Assembly (NCBI GenBank): GCA_019635635.1
Contig: JAHBZB010000002.1
Location: 581,204 to 645,203 of the forward strand
Source of the DNA: Xanthobacteraceae bacterium
GTDB lineage: Bacteria > Pseudomonadota > Alphaproteobacteria > Rhizobiales > Xanthobacteraceae
Reading direction: 5' to 3'
Length of the DNA: 64,000 nucleotides
Position 1 is the stretch's first letter. Every line of letters starts with the position of its first letter. The notes under the pieces are model-generated. The model made no database searches and was not told the origin of the DNA. It worked only from the letters and a program-made list of their open reading frames with translations. A program made the translations under genes and the position numbers. Shown in pieces: positions 26,012 through 35,034 of this stretch.

Positions 26012-26710
26012 CTAGGGCCGTTCGACGACACGGATGCCCTCGCTTCCCGCGAGGATTGCCCGTGTGGCAAGCCCAATGAAGAGGCCGTGTTCCACGACGC
26101 CGGGGATTTGCGCAAGTCCCCTTGCCAGATCCGGCGCGTCGGGGATTCGACCGAAATGCGCGTCCAGGATCAGGTGTCCCTGATCCGTGACGAAAACATG
26201 GCCGTCGGCCTTTTTGCGTAATTTCATTTCGCCCCGGCAACCGGCGGTTTCGGCAACCCGCAGGATCGCCCGCCGGGTCGCTTCCAGGCCGAAATCGATC
26301 ACCTCGACCGGCAGCGGAAAGCGGCCAAGCGTCGCGACCGCCTTCGTCTCATCGGCGATCACGATCATCTCACGCGAGGCCGCGGCGACGATCTTCTCGC
26401 GCAGCAGCGCGCCGCCACCGCCCTTGATGAGGCTTAGCGCCGGGTCGAGTTCGTCCGCGCCATCGACGGTCAGGTCGAGTTCGGGGGTCTCGTCGAGCGT
26501 GGTGAGCCGGATACCGGCGGCCTCGGCCTGCTTCCGGGTCACTTCCGAGGTCGGCACACCGACTACTTCAAGACCGGCCCGCACCCTCTCGCCGAGCAGA
26601 TCGACAAAATGCGCGGCGGTGGATCCGGTGCCAAGACCCAGCTTCATGCCGGGCCTGACGTGATCCAGCGCGCGGCGGGCGGCTTCGCGCTTCAGCGCAT
26701 CGGCATTCAT
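26012..26710 (-). CDS. rpiA: Ribose-5-phosphate isomerase A
   Basis: A 232-residue enzyme interconverting ribose 5-phosphate and ribulose 5-phosphate. Family motifs are [13 protein letters not shown] (about 25-37), the active-site VDGADELDP (near 80-88) and [14 protein letters not shown] (near 93-106) with the catalytic Glu. The start at 26710 ([12 protein letters not shown]) fits the usual length of about 230. Longer in-frame starts reach 26938 but overlap the divergent gph promoter and are not conserved. Confidence 0.96.
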   Translation of the reverse strand: MNADALKREAARRALDHVRPGMKLGLGTGSTAAHFVDLLGERVRAGLEVVGVPTSEVTRKQAEAAGIRLTTLDETPELDLTVDGADELDPALSLIKGGGGALLREKIVAAASREMIVIADETKAVATLGRFPLPVEVIDFGLEATRRAILRVAETAGCRGEMKLRKKADGHVFVTDQGHLILDAHFGRIPDAPDLARGLAQIPGVVEHGLFIGLATRAILAGSEGIRVVERP

Positions 26711-26804
26711 GGGGCGTCCTGTAACGGATATATAAAGCGGCGCGTTTCTACCATGACACGCGCCGCACTCGCCACGGCCCGCGGTTTCCGCTACCCAGAT
26801 TTCC

Positions 26805-27485
26805 ATGCGACCGACCATCGCCTTCGATCTCGACGGCACGCTCGTCGATACCGCCCCTGATCTTCTGCGGGCGCTCGATTTCGCGCTCGAACACGAAGGT
26901 CTCAATCCGCCGGAAGACCACGAGGCGCGGAATTTCATCGGCAGCGGCGCCCGCGCGATGATCGAACGGGCTCTCGCCTATTCGCAGGTGCAGTTCGGCA
27001 AGGAAAAGGTCGACGGCATGTTTCGCCAATTCCTCGCACATTACGAGCAGCACATCGCCGACCATTCGCGTCCCTTCCCCGGCGTCGAACAGGCACTCGC
27101 CAGGCTCGCCGGCGAAGGCGCCCTGCTCGCGGTTTGCACGAATAAACTCGAAGCCTATGCGGTGAAGCTCTTGCGCAAACTCAACCTCGCCGAGCGCTTC
27201 GACTTCATCGCCGGAAGCGACACTTTCCCTTACAAGAAACCCGACCCGCGGCACCTGACGGGCGCGATCGAGCGCGCGGGCGGCACGATCGAGCGCGCGG
27301 TGCTGGTCGGGGATTCGGAGACCGACGTGATTACCGCGAAGGCGGCGGAAATCCCGGTGGTGGCGGTTTCATTCGGCTATACCGACATTCCGCCGGCCGC
27401 GCTTGGGGCTGACCGGCTGGTCCATAAATTCGAGGAAGTCCCCGCCGCGGCGATGGATCTGATCGCGGTGCGCAGGCTTGCTTGA
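26805..27485 (+). CDS. gph: Phosphoglycolate phosphatase (HAD family)
   Basis: A 226-residue HAD hydrolase. Motif I is [20 protein letters not shown] (6-25) with the nucleophilic Asp, motif II the CTNK segment, motif III Lys in [11 protein letters not shown], and motif [15 protein letters not shown]. The helical cap fits the Gph/PGP subfamily that removes 2-phosphoglycolate. Close HAD phosphatases cannot be fully excluded. It diverges from rpiA and ends 38 bases before tRNA-Val. Confidence 0.88.
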   Translation: MRPTIAFDLDGTLVDTAPDLLRALDFALEHEGLNPPEDHEARNFIGSGARAMIERALAYSQVQFGKEKVDGMFRQFLAHYEQHIADHSRPFPGVEQALARLAGEGALLAVCTNKLEAYAVKLLRKLNLAERFDFIAGSDTFPYKKPDPRHLTGAIERAGGTIERAVLVGDSETDVITAKAAEIPVVAVSFGYTDIPPAALGADRLVHKFEEVPAAAMDLIAVRRLA

Positions 27486-27523
27486 CAGTGCAAGGCCGCG
27501 TTCCTTACATCGCGGCTCCTAAC

Positions 27524-27598
27524 GGGCGCGTAGCTCAGCGGTAGAGCACTCCCTTCACACGGGAGGGGTCACAGGTTCAATCCCTGTCGCGCCCACCA
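27524..27598 (+). tRNA. tRNA-Val(CAC)
   Basis: A 75-base cloverleaf with encoded CCA. The acceptor stem pairs GGGCGCG (27524-27530) with CGCGCCC (27588-27594). The D arm has GCTC/GAGC. The anticodon arm is CTCCC, loop TTCACAC, GGGAG, giving anticodon CAC for the GTG valine codon. The T arm is ACAGG TTCAATC CCTGT. Discriminator A precedes CCA. Confidence 0.97.
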
Positions 27599-27646
27599 TT
27601 TCCTTCAGCAAAACGAGACCGGCCTGTCCCGCTTCACCGGGGCGAT

Positions 27647-27958
27647 TCAATTCTCGACATACGGCCGTCTGCCTGGAAACTGCACGCCGATCTTGCCGTC
27701 CTGTTCCCATACGACGTGGCATTTACGAACCACGCTGAGTGCTTCGTTCAAAGCCTCTTCGTCGAACGTGAACGAGAGAAGAAACTCCGAGGGAAGAGTG
27801 GGCATCGCTTCGGTGTCCTTGGCTTCGACCGTGAGCCGCGCGCCCGTATCCGAAATATCGAGCACCGTGCATGCGCAGACAAACTCGCGGTCACGGCCAT
27901 AAATCCTGGCCGGGCGGCTCACCTGCTTGCGTTCGCTGTTTCGCTTCCTGAAAGCCAT
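27647..27958 (-). CDS. PilZ-domain protein
   Basis: A 103-residue single PilZ domain, the c-di-GMP-binding beta barrel. The N-terminal basic segment ERKQVSRPARIYGRD supplies an RxxxR-like motif, and VLDISDTGARLTV matches the (D/N)xSxxG motif, both needed for ligand contact. No output domain is attached. It may act by binding a partner, or it may be a degenerate PilZ. It begins 6 bases after the first-listed DUF2336 gene's stop on the same strand, so an operon with it is likely. Confidence 0.85.
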   Translation of the reverse strand: MAFRKRNSERKQVSRPARIYGRDREFVCACTVLDISDTGARLTVEAKDTEAMPTLPSEFLLSFTFDEEALNEALSVVRKCHVVWEQDGKIGVQFPGRRPYVEN

Positions 27959-27964
27959 CTGCGA

Positions 27965-29059
27965 TCAGCCCGCCTCGCGGCCGAATTCCTGAACGAGCAT
28001 GAAGCGCATCGTGCGCTGCGCCGATGCCTGCGACAGCGCGAGAAACGCACGCCGCGCTTCCTCGAGTTCGTTCTCCGAGATCGAATAATGCGCGAAACGA
28101 AGCCGCAGGATCGCGCTTACCGTCGGCCATGACAGCTTCGCCGCCTTGCAGGCGACGATGACGCCGTCGAAATTCCTGTTCTTCATCAATCGGCCGATCG
28201 TCTTCGGCGGCGCGCAACAAAACAGCGCGAGCGCGGAAACCGTTTCTTCGTAACGGCGCTCGCAAACGAAGCCAAGCAGCAACTGCTCGTTCAGCTTGCC
28301 GTCGCGGTTGAGCCGTTTCACCAGATCGTCGGCGGAAGAAAAATCGTAAGCCTTCGTCACGTCGCGGCTGACGTCGGCGGCAATATCTGCCAGCGCATGC
28401 TCGATCTGGTTGCGCCGCTCGGCCGGCGCGTTTGCAAGGAAGCGTTTGCGAACGAGTTCAGTCGCACGTTGCAGAAGCTGCTTCAGTAGCTGAATCGGCA
28501 GGTCGAGCCGAAAACCCAGCGCTTCCGCGAGGTCCGGGTTCTTTTCCGCTCTCGCGGCCAGATGAGCGAAGCTTTCGTTCGAGAAGCGCGCGCCTGCGTT
28601 GCCGGCAAGGCGAAGTGCCACGCGAGCGCTGCCGCGGTCGATCAGCATGTCGCTTACGGCTTCCGCGATCTGCGCGCGCCCGGAAATCGCGAGCAGATGA
28701 TCGTCGCTCTTGGTGCGGGCGATATCGATCAGATCCGTATCCGTCAGGCGCGGTGAATGCGACAGGACTGGGCCTGCCACTGCGATTCTGTCGTCATAAG
28801 CAAGCTCGCGCACGGTCAAGCTCGGCGCGTTACCGATGTTGCAGAGACTGTTGCTGAGCTGGACCAGCGCCTTGGCTTCGATCCGCTTCATCAGATGCAC
28901 GAGCACGTCGTCGAACACGCCGATCTGCTCGTCGTTCAGCCGGTCCGACTCATCCAGAAAAAGCATCGTAACGCGGCGAAGAATATCGGTTCGCCGCCGC
29001 GGCGCGCCAGAAACGACCGCCGCTTCCAGTTCCGCTAATAGTGACCAGGTGTCGCCCAT
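27965..29059 (-). CDS. DUF2336 protein, copy 2
   Basis: A 364-residue, almost entirely helical protein of the DUF2336 family of alphaproteobacteria, function unknown. It has no membrane segment, signal peptide or catalytic motif, and the repeated short helices suggest a solenoid-like scaffold. It aligns along its whole length with the equally long gene at 29255-30349 (shared blocks include SGAPxRRxDxLRR, FDDxLxHL, IAVAGPVL, KRLNRxGKLNE and LVACKAxKxSW), so the two arose by tandem duplication. The PilZ gene follows after 6 bases. Its upstream 195 bases are AT-rich and probably hold its own promoter. Confidence 0.85.
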   Translation of the reverse strand: MGDTWSLLAELEAAVVSGAPRRRTDILRRVTMLFLDESDRLNDEQIGVFDDVLVHLMKRIEAKALVQLSNSLCNIGNAPSLTVRELAYDDRIAVAGPVLSHSPRLTDTDLIDIARTKSDDHLLAISGRAQIAEAVSDMLIDRGSARVALRLAGNAGARFSNESFAHLAARAEKNPDLAEALGFRLDLPIQLLKQLLQRATELVRKRFLANAPAERRNQIEHALADIAADVSRDVTKAYDFSSADDLVKRLNRDGKLNEQLLLGFVCERRYEETVSALALFCCAPPKTIGRLMKNRNFDGVIVACKAAKLSWPTVSAILRLRFAHYSISENELEEARRAFLALSQASAQRTMRFMLVQEFGREAG

Positions 29060-29254
29060 CGCAATACGAAATGGCAGGTAATAGATTACGCATATTCTTG
29101 AAATTCAGACTCGGAAATCGATTGGAATTAAACGCGCACAACATTATCGCGCATGCATATTCGCTAACCGAAATTAATAAACCGATAAATTGTTGGAAAG
29201 CCGACTTTTTGGGGGAGAGCCGCGGCAGCGCGGCAGGCGGCGCCGCGTGCTGCT
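29060..29254. promoter_or_regulatory. AT-rich spacer between DUF2336 paralogues
   Basis: These 195 bases are noticeably more AT-rich than their surroundings and contain no gene. They lie directly upstream of the second DUF2336 gene and after the stop of the first, so they are the likely promoter region of the 29059-27647 unit. No clear terminator or promoter hexamers could be fixed. Confidence 0.4.
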
Positions 29255-30349
29255 TTAGCTCGCCTGCTTCGCGGTCACGCGCGAAAGCATTACCTGCAAT
29301 TTTCGCTGCGCAGAGAGTTCGGAGAAAAGCAAATAGGACTTTCTGGCTTCCTCGAGCGATCCGCTGGAAAGACCGTGGTTCGAAAAATTTGCCGCAAGAA
29401 TCGCAGCGACGGCGGACCAACTCACCTTGCCGGCCTTGCAGGCGACCAGAAGCCCAACGTGATGATCGTCCTGCAACAGGCCCGCGACGAAATCGACCGG
29501 CGCACCGCAAAACAGCGACAACGTCGCACTGACTTCGTCGAACTTCTTCTGCTGAGCGAAGCCGACAAGCACGCGCTCGTTCAGCTTGCCTTCGCGATTA
29601 AGGCGCTTGACGATGTTTTCCGCGGCCGCGAGGTCGCGATAACCGAAGGCGCCTAGGCCGAGCTCCTCGGCGACCAGCATCATCGCGTCCTGAATCTGCT
29701 TCTGCTTTTCCGCGTCCGCTGAAGCAAGCAGCCGCGATCGAACCAGATTGGTTGCACGCATCAGAAGCTGCTTCAGAAGAGAAAGCGGAATGTCGATGCG
29801 CAGGCCGAGATTTTCCGTCAGTTCGTCGTCGCCATCGGCGCGGCTGACGATCATCGCATAACCGCCGTTCGAAAAGCGCGCACCCGGGTTGCGGGTGAGT
29901 TTGCCGACCACGCGCTTATCGCCGCGCTCGATCAGGACGTCCGTGATCGCTTCGCTGAGTTGCGCGCGGATTGCGATGGCCAGAAGATGCGTCTGGCCTT
30001 TCGATTTAGCGATCTCGATCAGGTCGCGCTCGGCGAGGCGGTCAGACTGCGCAAGCACCGGCCCCGCGACCGCGATATTGTCGTCGCTCGCAAGCAAGGC
30101 GATCATGTTCGGCGGCGCGTTCCGCACCGGCGCGAGCTTGAGGCTGATCTGCGCGAGCACGCGCTCTTCGATGCGGTGTGCGAGATGGGTCAGAATTTCG
30201 TCGAACACGCCGACCTGTGCTTCATTCAGGCGGTTCGCATCGCTCAAAAAAAGATCGGTGATCCGGCGCAGCAGATCGACGCGACGTTCGGGCGCGCCGC
30301 TTTGCAACGCGTCTTCAAGCTCGGACATCAACGCCAAGGTAAATTTCAT
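29255..30349 (-). CDS. DUF2336 protein, copy 1
   Basis: A 364-residue helical DUF2336 protein, paralogue of the neighbouring gene at roughly 45-50% identity by eye. The start at 30349 (MKFTLALMSELEDALQSG) is colinear with the start of the other copy, supporting both. It is cytoplasmic by sequence. DUF2336 genes in this group often sit near motility, signalling or PilZ genes, which agrees with the PilZ gene downstream but does not give a function. Confidence 0.85.
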   Translation of the reverse strand: MKFTLALMSELEDALQSGAPERRVDLLRRITDLFLSDANRLNEAQVGVFDEILTHLAHRIEERVLAQISLKLAPVRNAPPNMIALLASDDNIAVAGPVLAQSDRLAERDLIEIAKSKGQTHLLAIAIRAQLSEAITDVLIERGDKRVVGKLTRNPGARFSNGGYAMIVSRADGDDELTENLGLRIDIPLSLLKQLLMRATNLVRSRLLASADAEKQKQIQDAMMLVAEELGLGAFGYRDLAAAENIVKRLNREGKLNERVLVGFAQQKKFDEVSATLSLFCGAPVDFVAGLLQDDHHVGLLVACKAGKVSWSAVAAILAANFSNHGLSSGSLEEARKSYLLFSELSAQRKLQVMLSRVTAKQAS

Positions 30350-30449
30350 GTAGCAGCAATAGCAGCCAAGCCGCTAACAAGCGCTTAAGCAGCGTGGTTA
30401 CCAACGCTCGTGAAAGTGGCGTGTCCGCTGCTAAAAACTGCGGAAAATT

Positions 30450-31412
30450 TTATCCGTTCTTCGCGACCGGCGGCGTGCCGTGCGTGTGGAAACTCTCGAT
30501 CGTCTTCAAGCCCCAGGCTTGACCTTTTTTGCGCTCGGCTTCGGTCCACGTGACCGTTTTCCAGTCGGGATCGAGAATGAGCCGCGCACCTGCGTTCGCG
30601 ACTTCGACGCGATTGCCGGCCGGCTCATAGACATAAAGAAAAAACGTCTGCTGGATCGCGTGCTTGTGCGGACCGGTTTCGATGAAGACGCCGTTCTCTA
30701 GAAACACGTCCGCCGCGCGCAGCACATATTCGCGCTGATCCACCGCATAGGTGATGTGATGAAAGCGGCCGCGCTCCTTCGTGTTGTCGCGCGTATAGGC
30801 GACGTCATAGCTCTTATTGTTCACCGTGAACCAGCAGCCGCCGTAGCTGCCGTCGTCGAGCAGAATTTCCTCGGTGACGCGGCTGCCGAGTGCAGCGGGA
30901 AGAAATTCGCGGATCTTGCCGACATCCTGCGCGAGCAGATTGAAGTGATCGAGGCGGCGCACGCCGACGCCCCGGCCATGAAAGCGCTGCGCCTGATTTT
31001 TCAGCGAGGGTTTCTCTGCTTCCGGCGCCTGATATTTCTTCGTGTCGAAATAGATTTCGAACACATGATCGTCGGGATCGCGGAAGCGATAGGATCTACC
31101 GTGACCGAGATCGCCGTCGGTCCAGCCGATACCGGTGCCGAGTTCTTCGATCGCGGCAACGCGGCGCATCAGCCCCTGCTCGCTGGATGCGCGATAGGCG
31201 ACATGGGCGAGACCGGTCGTGTTCGACGCGGTCAGCTTCAGCGAATGAAACTCGTAATCGTCATAGGCTCGCAGATAGATGCTGTCGCCTTCGCGGCCGC
31301 TTTCGGTGAGGCCCATGATATTGACGAAGAAGTCGAGGCTTTCCTGCGGCTTGTTCGTCAGCATCTCGATATGGCCGAGATGCGCGATGTCGAAGCAAGG
31401 CTCGTTCTTCAT
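30450..31412 (-). CDS. VOC-family extradiol ring-cleavage dioxygenase
   Basis: A 320-residue type I extradiol dioxygenase with two vicinal-oxygen-chelate domains (about 8-125 and 150-285). The C-terminal domain carries a full 2-His-1-carboxylate iron site: His in RRLDHFNLL (near 156), His in RFHHITYAV (near 219), and Glu in AGNRVEVANAG (near 272). The N-terminal domain is like catechol 2,3-dioxygenase but lacks the metal set. Such enzymes cleave catechols next to the hydroxyls. It is the last gene of a leftward operon with enzymes of the 4-oxalomesaconate route, so its substrate may be a carboxylated catechol or pyrogallol such as protocatechuate or gallate. That is inference. GAGAGAA precedes the start. 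Confidence 0.88.
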   Translation of the reverse strand: MKNEPCFDIAHLGHIEMLTNKPQESLDFFVNIMGLTESGREGDSIYLRAYDDYEFHSLKLTASNTTGLAHVAYRASSEQGLMRRVAAIEELGTGIGWTDGDLGHGRSYRFRDPDDHVFEIYFDTKKYQAPEAEKPSLKNQAQRFHGRGVGVRRLDHFNLLAQDVGKIREFLPAALGSRVTEEILLDDGSYGGCWFTVNNKSYDVAYTRDNTKERGRFHHITYAVDQREYVLRAADVFLENGVFIETGPHKHAIQQTFFLYVYEPAGNRVEVANAGARLILDPDWKTVTWTEAERKKGQAWGLKTIESFHTHGTPPVAKNG

Positions 31413-31422
31413 TGTTGTTCTC

Positions 31423-32127
31423 TCACTTCTTCAGCTCGTCGAGGCTGTCGATATATTTGAGACCAGCCTTCTCCAGACCTTCGCGCATTTTGTACATGTC
31501 GAGTCCGAGTTCGCCCTTGCCCAGACGGACACGCTTCTCGTCTTCGTTGGCGACGCGGGCCTGCGCCGCTTTTAGAACTTTCTCAGCAGCCGCGCGCGGC
31601 ACGAAGACCACGCCGTCTTCGTCCGCGACCACGACATCGCCCGGATTGACCAGCGCCCCGGCGCACACGACCGGAATGTTCACCGCGCCGAGCGTCGCCT
31701 TCACCGTGCCTTTCGCGGAAATCGCGCGCGACCAGACCGGGAATTTAAGCTCGCGGATCGGGCGCACGTCGCGACAGCCGGCGTCGATGATGAGACCGCT
31801 GACGCCGCGCGCCTTCAATGAAGTCGCGAGCAATTCGCCGAACATGCCGTCTTCATTATCAGCCGTGCAAGCGACTACCATCATGTCGCCGGGCTCGCAT
31901 TGCTCGGCGGCGACATGGATCATCCAGTTGTCGCCGGGCTGCGCAAGCACGGTGATCGCGGCGCCGGACGCTTCCGCACCCTGCCAGACGGGGCGCATGT
32001 AATTCTTCGCAAGACCGACACGGCCCATGGCTTCATGTACGGTCGAGACACCGAGCTTGCCCAGCGCTTCGACGGCTGCTTTGGAAGCACGCTCCACCTT
32101 GCGAACGACGACAGGTTGAAAGCTCAC
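31423..32127 (-). CDS. RraA-like 4-carboxy-4-hydroxy-2-oxoadipate aldolase
   Basis: A 234-residue protein of the RraA/HMG-CHA aldolase family, which in gallate and protocatechuate meta-cleavage splits 4-carboxy-4-hydroxy-2-oxoadipate into pyruvate and oxaloacetate (GalC/LigK). Signature parts are [17 protein letters not shown] with FPVWSRAIS (metal and substrate site) and [16 protein letters not shown] near the C terminus. I place the start at GTG 32127, which overlaps the upstream PIG-L stop in a GTGA junction; longer starts are not family-like. The RNase-E inhibitor RraA is shorter (about 160) and unlikely here. The VOC gene begins 10 bases later. Confidence 0.88.
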   Translation of the reverse strand: MSFQPVVVRKVERASKAAVEALGKLGVSTVHEAMGRVGLAKNYMRPVWQGAEASGAAITVLAQPGDNWMIHVAAEQCEPGDMMVVACTADNEDGMFGELLATSLKARGVSGLIIDAGCRDVRPIRELKFPVWSRAISAKGTVKATLGAVNIPVVCAGALVNPGDVVVADEDGVVFVPRAAAEKVLKAAQARVANEDEKRVRLGKGELGLDMYKMREGLEKAGLKYIDSLDELKK

Positions 32128-32846
32128 GACAGCGTCTCCACGACATCGGGGAAGAGGCGCTGATAAGCCTCGCCATAGGTCATCGGTTTTCCGGAATTGC
32201 GTCCGCCCTGCATGCCGCGGTTCAGCGCGACGCGGGTGTAATATTCCCAGAGGTGCTTTTGTGCGGCGAGAATCTCGAACGCCTTTTTCTTCTTCTCCCA
32301 AACGCTATCGATGTTCAGGATCACGTTCGGCTTGAAGTTGCACATCTCGGGCTGGTGCGGCTCGAACAGGAATACCGGCGGCGCGGCATAGGCGCGCGAC
32401 GGATCGGGCTTGTGGCCCGCGGCCTGCGCGATAATGCGCGCTTCCTGCGCGAAGCGCGTCGCTTCCGGGTGATCGACGTTGTAGGGGTCTTCGAGCGAGT
32501 GCGTCAGCACGAAGGAAGGGTTTAATTCGCGATAGACGTCGATCGCGCGGTCGAGCATCTTTTCGGTCGTGCGCAGCGGATAGTCGCCGGCGTCGAAGTA
32601 TTCGATTTCAGCACCGAGGGTTTCAGCGGCGCGCGAGGCTTCGTCCTTGCGCTGCGCCTTCACCTCTTCGAGCTTCACGCCCGCGTTCTTCCACGCAAAC
32701 TGGCTCTCGCCGCGCTCGCCGAAAGACAGGCAAAGAATTTTCATGCGATAGCCCTTAGAGGCATGCAACGCGATCGCGCCGCCCGCGCGCCAGACGAAGT
32801 CGCCGGGATGCGCAGTGATTACCAGTCCGGTCTTTCCTGAAGCCAT
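32124..32846 (-). CDS. PIG-L-family hydrolase, probable 4-oxalomesaconate hydratase
   Basis: A 240-residue PIG-L/LmbE-fold protein. Its metal motif is [12 protein letters not shown] near the N terminus (family HPxDD, here HPGD), with [14 protein letters not shown] downstream supplying His and Asp ligands. Pseudomonas putida GalB, the zinc-dependent 4-oxalomesaconate hydratase, has this fold and length, and the flanking PrpF-type and RraA-type genes make that assignment likely. N-deacetylase activity is the alternative. The start at 32846 is supported by GGAAGG 4 bases upstream; another ATG lies 12 bases earlier. It overlaps the aldolase gene by 4 bases. Confidence 0.85.
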   Translation of the reverse strand: MASGKTGLVITAHPGDFVWRAGGAIALHASKGYRMKILCLSFGERGESQFAWKNAGVKLEEVKAQRKDEASRAAETLGAEIEYFDAGDYPLRTTEKMLDRAIDVYRELNPSFVLTHSLEDPYNVDHPEATRFAQEARIIAQAAGHKPDPSRAYAAPPVFLFEPHQPEMCNFKPNVILNIDSVWEKKKKAFEILAAQKHLWEYYTRVALNRGMQGGRNSGKPMTYGEAYQRLFPDVVETLS

Positions 32847-32867
32847 CTTGCCTTCCATTATTTTCAG

Positions 32868-33977
32868 TTACTCGGCGGCCTGTCTCGACGCCGCTGCCAG
32901 CGCTTCGCCGTGCGCAAAAGTTTTTCCGTCGAAGAGTTTGCGCGCGGTGCGAAGCAGCCCTGCGCGTTCGATCACGGGTTTCTCCTTGGTGCCGCCGACG
33001 GTGAGGTTCACGGTGAATTCCCCGGTCGGATGCTCGACCGACATCGATTTGTCGCGGCCGGCCGGAATGTTCGCGATGCCTTCTGCCACCGAACCCGGCA
33101 ACACGCAGGCGGTCGCGACCGTCACCGCCGCAAATACGCCGATCGAGGCGTGGCATTCGTGCGGAATGAAGGAGCGCGTCGAAACATGGCCTCCTGCTTT
33201 TGGCTGCGCAATCAGGATCATCTTCGGCACGACTTTGTTCGTAACGTCTCCGAGATTCATGAGCTTGCCCGCGGGAATACGAATTTCCTCGAGCCGCCTT
33301 TTCAGTTCGGCATCTTTATCGAGTTGATCGCGCGGCTCGTAGCCGGTCCGTCCGAGATCGGATGCGCGCAACACGACGCAGGGCATGCCATTATCGATCA
33401 GCGTCACGTCGATGCCAGCGACCTTGTCTTTCACGTTTCCGGTCGGCAGCAGGGCGCCGCAGACCGAGCCTTCGGCGTCGAGAAAGTCGATGACCACGGG
33501 CGCCGCCGTTCCGGGCACGCCGTCGATGCGCGCGTCACCTTCGTAGTTCACGAGGCCCCCCGGCGTTTCGATCTTGAGTTCGGCAATGGTGCCGGTGTTG
33601 ATCGTGCGCACCTTGACGGATGTGACGCCGTCTTTCGCCTCGATCAAGCCGCGCTCGATGGCGAAGGGCGCGACGCCCGAAAGAATGTTGCCGCAGTTGG
33701 GCGTAGTATCGACCATCGGCTTGTCGATGCCGACCTGACAAAACAGAAAGTCGATGTCGCACTCCCTGTCGCTCGACTTCGACACGATCGCGACCTTGCT
33801 GGTGAGCGGATGCGCGCCGCCGAGGCCGTCTACCTGCCGGGGGTCGGGCGAGCCCATGACCGAGAGCAGCACGCGGTCGCGCTCCGTTACGTTTGACGGC
33901 AGATCCTCGCCAAGAAAATACGCGCCCTTCGAGGTGCCGCCGCGAAACAGCATGCAGGGAATGCCGCGGTCACGCAT
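32868..33977 (-). CDS. PrpF-family protein, probable 4-oxalomesaconate tautomerase
   Basis: A 369-residue PrpF/DapF-fold isomerase. Typical blocks are the opening GIPCMLFRGGTSKGAYFL, VDGLGGAHPLTSKVAIV, the active-site DTTPNCGNILSGVAPFAIERGL (conserved Cys near 97) and SFIPHECHASIG with a second Cys. GalD and LigU of gallate and protocatechuate 4,5-cleavage belong to this family. PrpF of the 2-methylcitrate cycle is the alternative, but no prp genes are near. The start at 33977 (MRDRGIPC) overlaps the upstream dehydrogenase stop by 8 bases. Confidence 0.88.
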   Translation of the reverse strand: MRDRGIPCMLFRGGTSKGAYFLGEDLPSNVTERDRVLLSVMGSPDPRQVDGLGGAHPLTSKVAIVSKSSDRECDIDFLFCQVGIDKPMVDTTPNCGNILSGVAPFAIERGLIEAKDGVTSVKVRTINTGTIAELKIETPGGLVNYEGDARIDGVPGTAAPVVIDFLDAEGSVCGALLPTGNVKDKVAGIDVTLIDNGMPCVVLRASDLGRTGYEPRDQLDKDAELKRRLEEIRIPAGKLMNLGDVTNKVVPKMILIAQPKAGGHVSTRSFIPHECHASIGVFAAVTVATACVLPGSVAEGIANIPAGRDKSMSVEHPTGEFTVNLTVGGTKEKPVIERAGLLRTARKLFDGKTFAHGEALAAASRQAAE

Positions 33978-34800
33978 TGCGCTTGGCTCCCCTCGCCTGC
34001 GCATTTGCCACCGCCAGCGCAAGCTCGGCGTCGAAGCCGAAATCCGCGAGCATCTCGCCGGCTTCGCGCATCTCCTCCGAGCGGCGCTTGCCGTGGGTCG
34101 CGACCCGCTCCTTCATATCTTCGGCAAGAGCGTGCCAGTCGATCGAGGGAAACGTCTCCTTCAGCGAAGCGAATACGCTCTCCTGCACGCCCGCGTGTTC
34201 GGATGCCTTGGCGCAATCGACGAGCAGCGCCTCGAGGCCTTTGATGATGATGCTGCGGCAAAGTTTGGTCGCGGACGCGTGACCGATTTCCTGCGAGACC
34301 GGCTTGATATTGAAGCCGACGGCATTCAGCCGCTCAGCGATTTCCTCCGCACGCGGACCGCCGCCGAGAATAGGCACGCGAATGCCCGGCTTCTTTACCG
34401 GCGCCATGACCGCGCCTTCGACGTAATCCGCGCCGGCTTTCAAAAGATGTGCGCTGGCGCGTTGCCTGGTCGAGGGCGCCGCCGAATTGATGTCGAAGAA
34501 AATCTGTCCGCGCTGAAGGAAACCCGCTGCCTCCTCCGCCACGTTTTCGGCGGCAGCCGCCGTCACCGCGGAAATAACGAGATGCGCACCTTCGCAAGCA
34601 GCCGCCGCATTTTCTTTCGCGGTGACATTGCGCTCGGCCGCCGCGAGCTCGTAAACGTCACGCTTTGCGGCATCGTTCCTGAGAATGTCGAAGGTCGAGA
34701 GCGCAAGCGCCGGATTGCCCCGCAGATCGTCTGCGAAGCGGCGGCCCACTTCGCCGAAGCCGATAAAAGCGATACGCAAGGTGTTCCGATCAGCGCTCAT
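33970..34800 (-). CDS. DUF1932 NAD(P)-binding dehydrogenase
   Basis: A 276-residue protein with an N-terminal 6-phosphogluconate/3-hydroxyisobutyrate-dehydrogenase-type Rossmann domain (RIAFIGFGEVGRRFADDL, about 8-25) and a C-terminal DUF1932 helical domain with the conserved KLCRSIIIKGLEALLVD block carrying the usual Lys. It should oxidise or reduce a beta-hydroxyacid-like substrate. It is the first gene of the operon. I chose 34800 as start because GGATGG precedes it; an ATG at 34821 has no Shine-Dalgarno. None of the known gallate-route enzymes is a DUF1932 protein, so its step here is open. Confidence 0.82.
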   Translation of the reverse strand: MSADRNTLRIAFIGFGEVGRRFADDLRGNPALALSTFDILRNDAAKRDVYELAAAERNVTAKENAAAACEGAHLVISAVTAAAAENVAEEAAGFLQRGQIFFDINSAAPSTRQRASAHLLKAGADYVEGAVMAPVKKPGIRVPILGGGPRAEEIAERLNAVGFNIKPVSQEIGHASATKLCRSIIIKGLEALLVDCAKASEHAGVQESVFASLKETFPSIDWHALAEDMKERVATHGKRRSEEMREAGEMLADFGFDAELALAVANAQARGAKRNA

Positions 34801-35034
34801 ACACAGACCATCCGCGGACATCGCGGTAGGCGCGTAATATCTGCCAACCGCGCGCCCGAAGCATTGGACTATAGCGAGAATCCGCTGTCCGCGTCCGGCC
34901 GATAATGCGGGGAATGCTGCACTGCGTAGGATTACGCTGCGCCGATTTGCACGATTGCGAGCCCTCGGAATATATGGCGTTGAAGGAACGCGGGCCGGGG
35001 GGGCGACCGGCGAGCCGATAAAAAAGGGGAAACG

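Noticed and set aside
27524-27598. tRNA-Val as an integration site
   Set aside because: No integrase, no repeated tRNA 3' end nearby and no composition change follow the gene.
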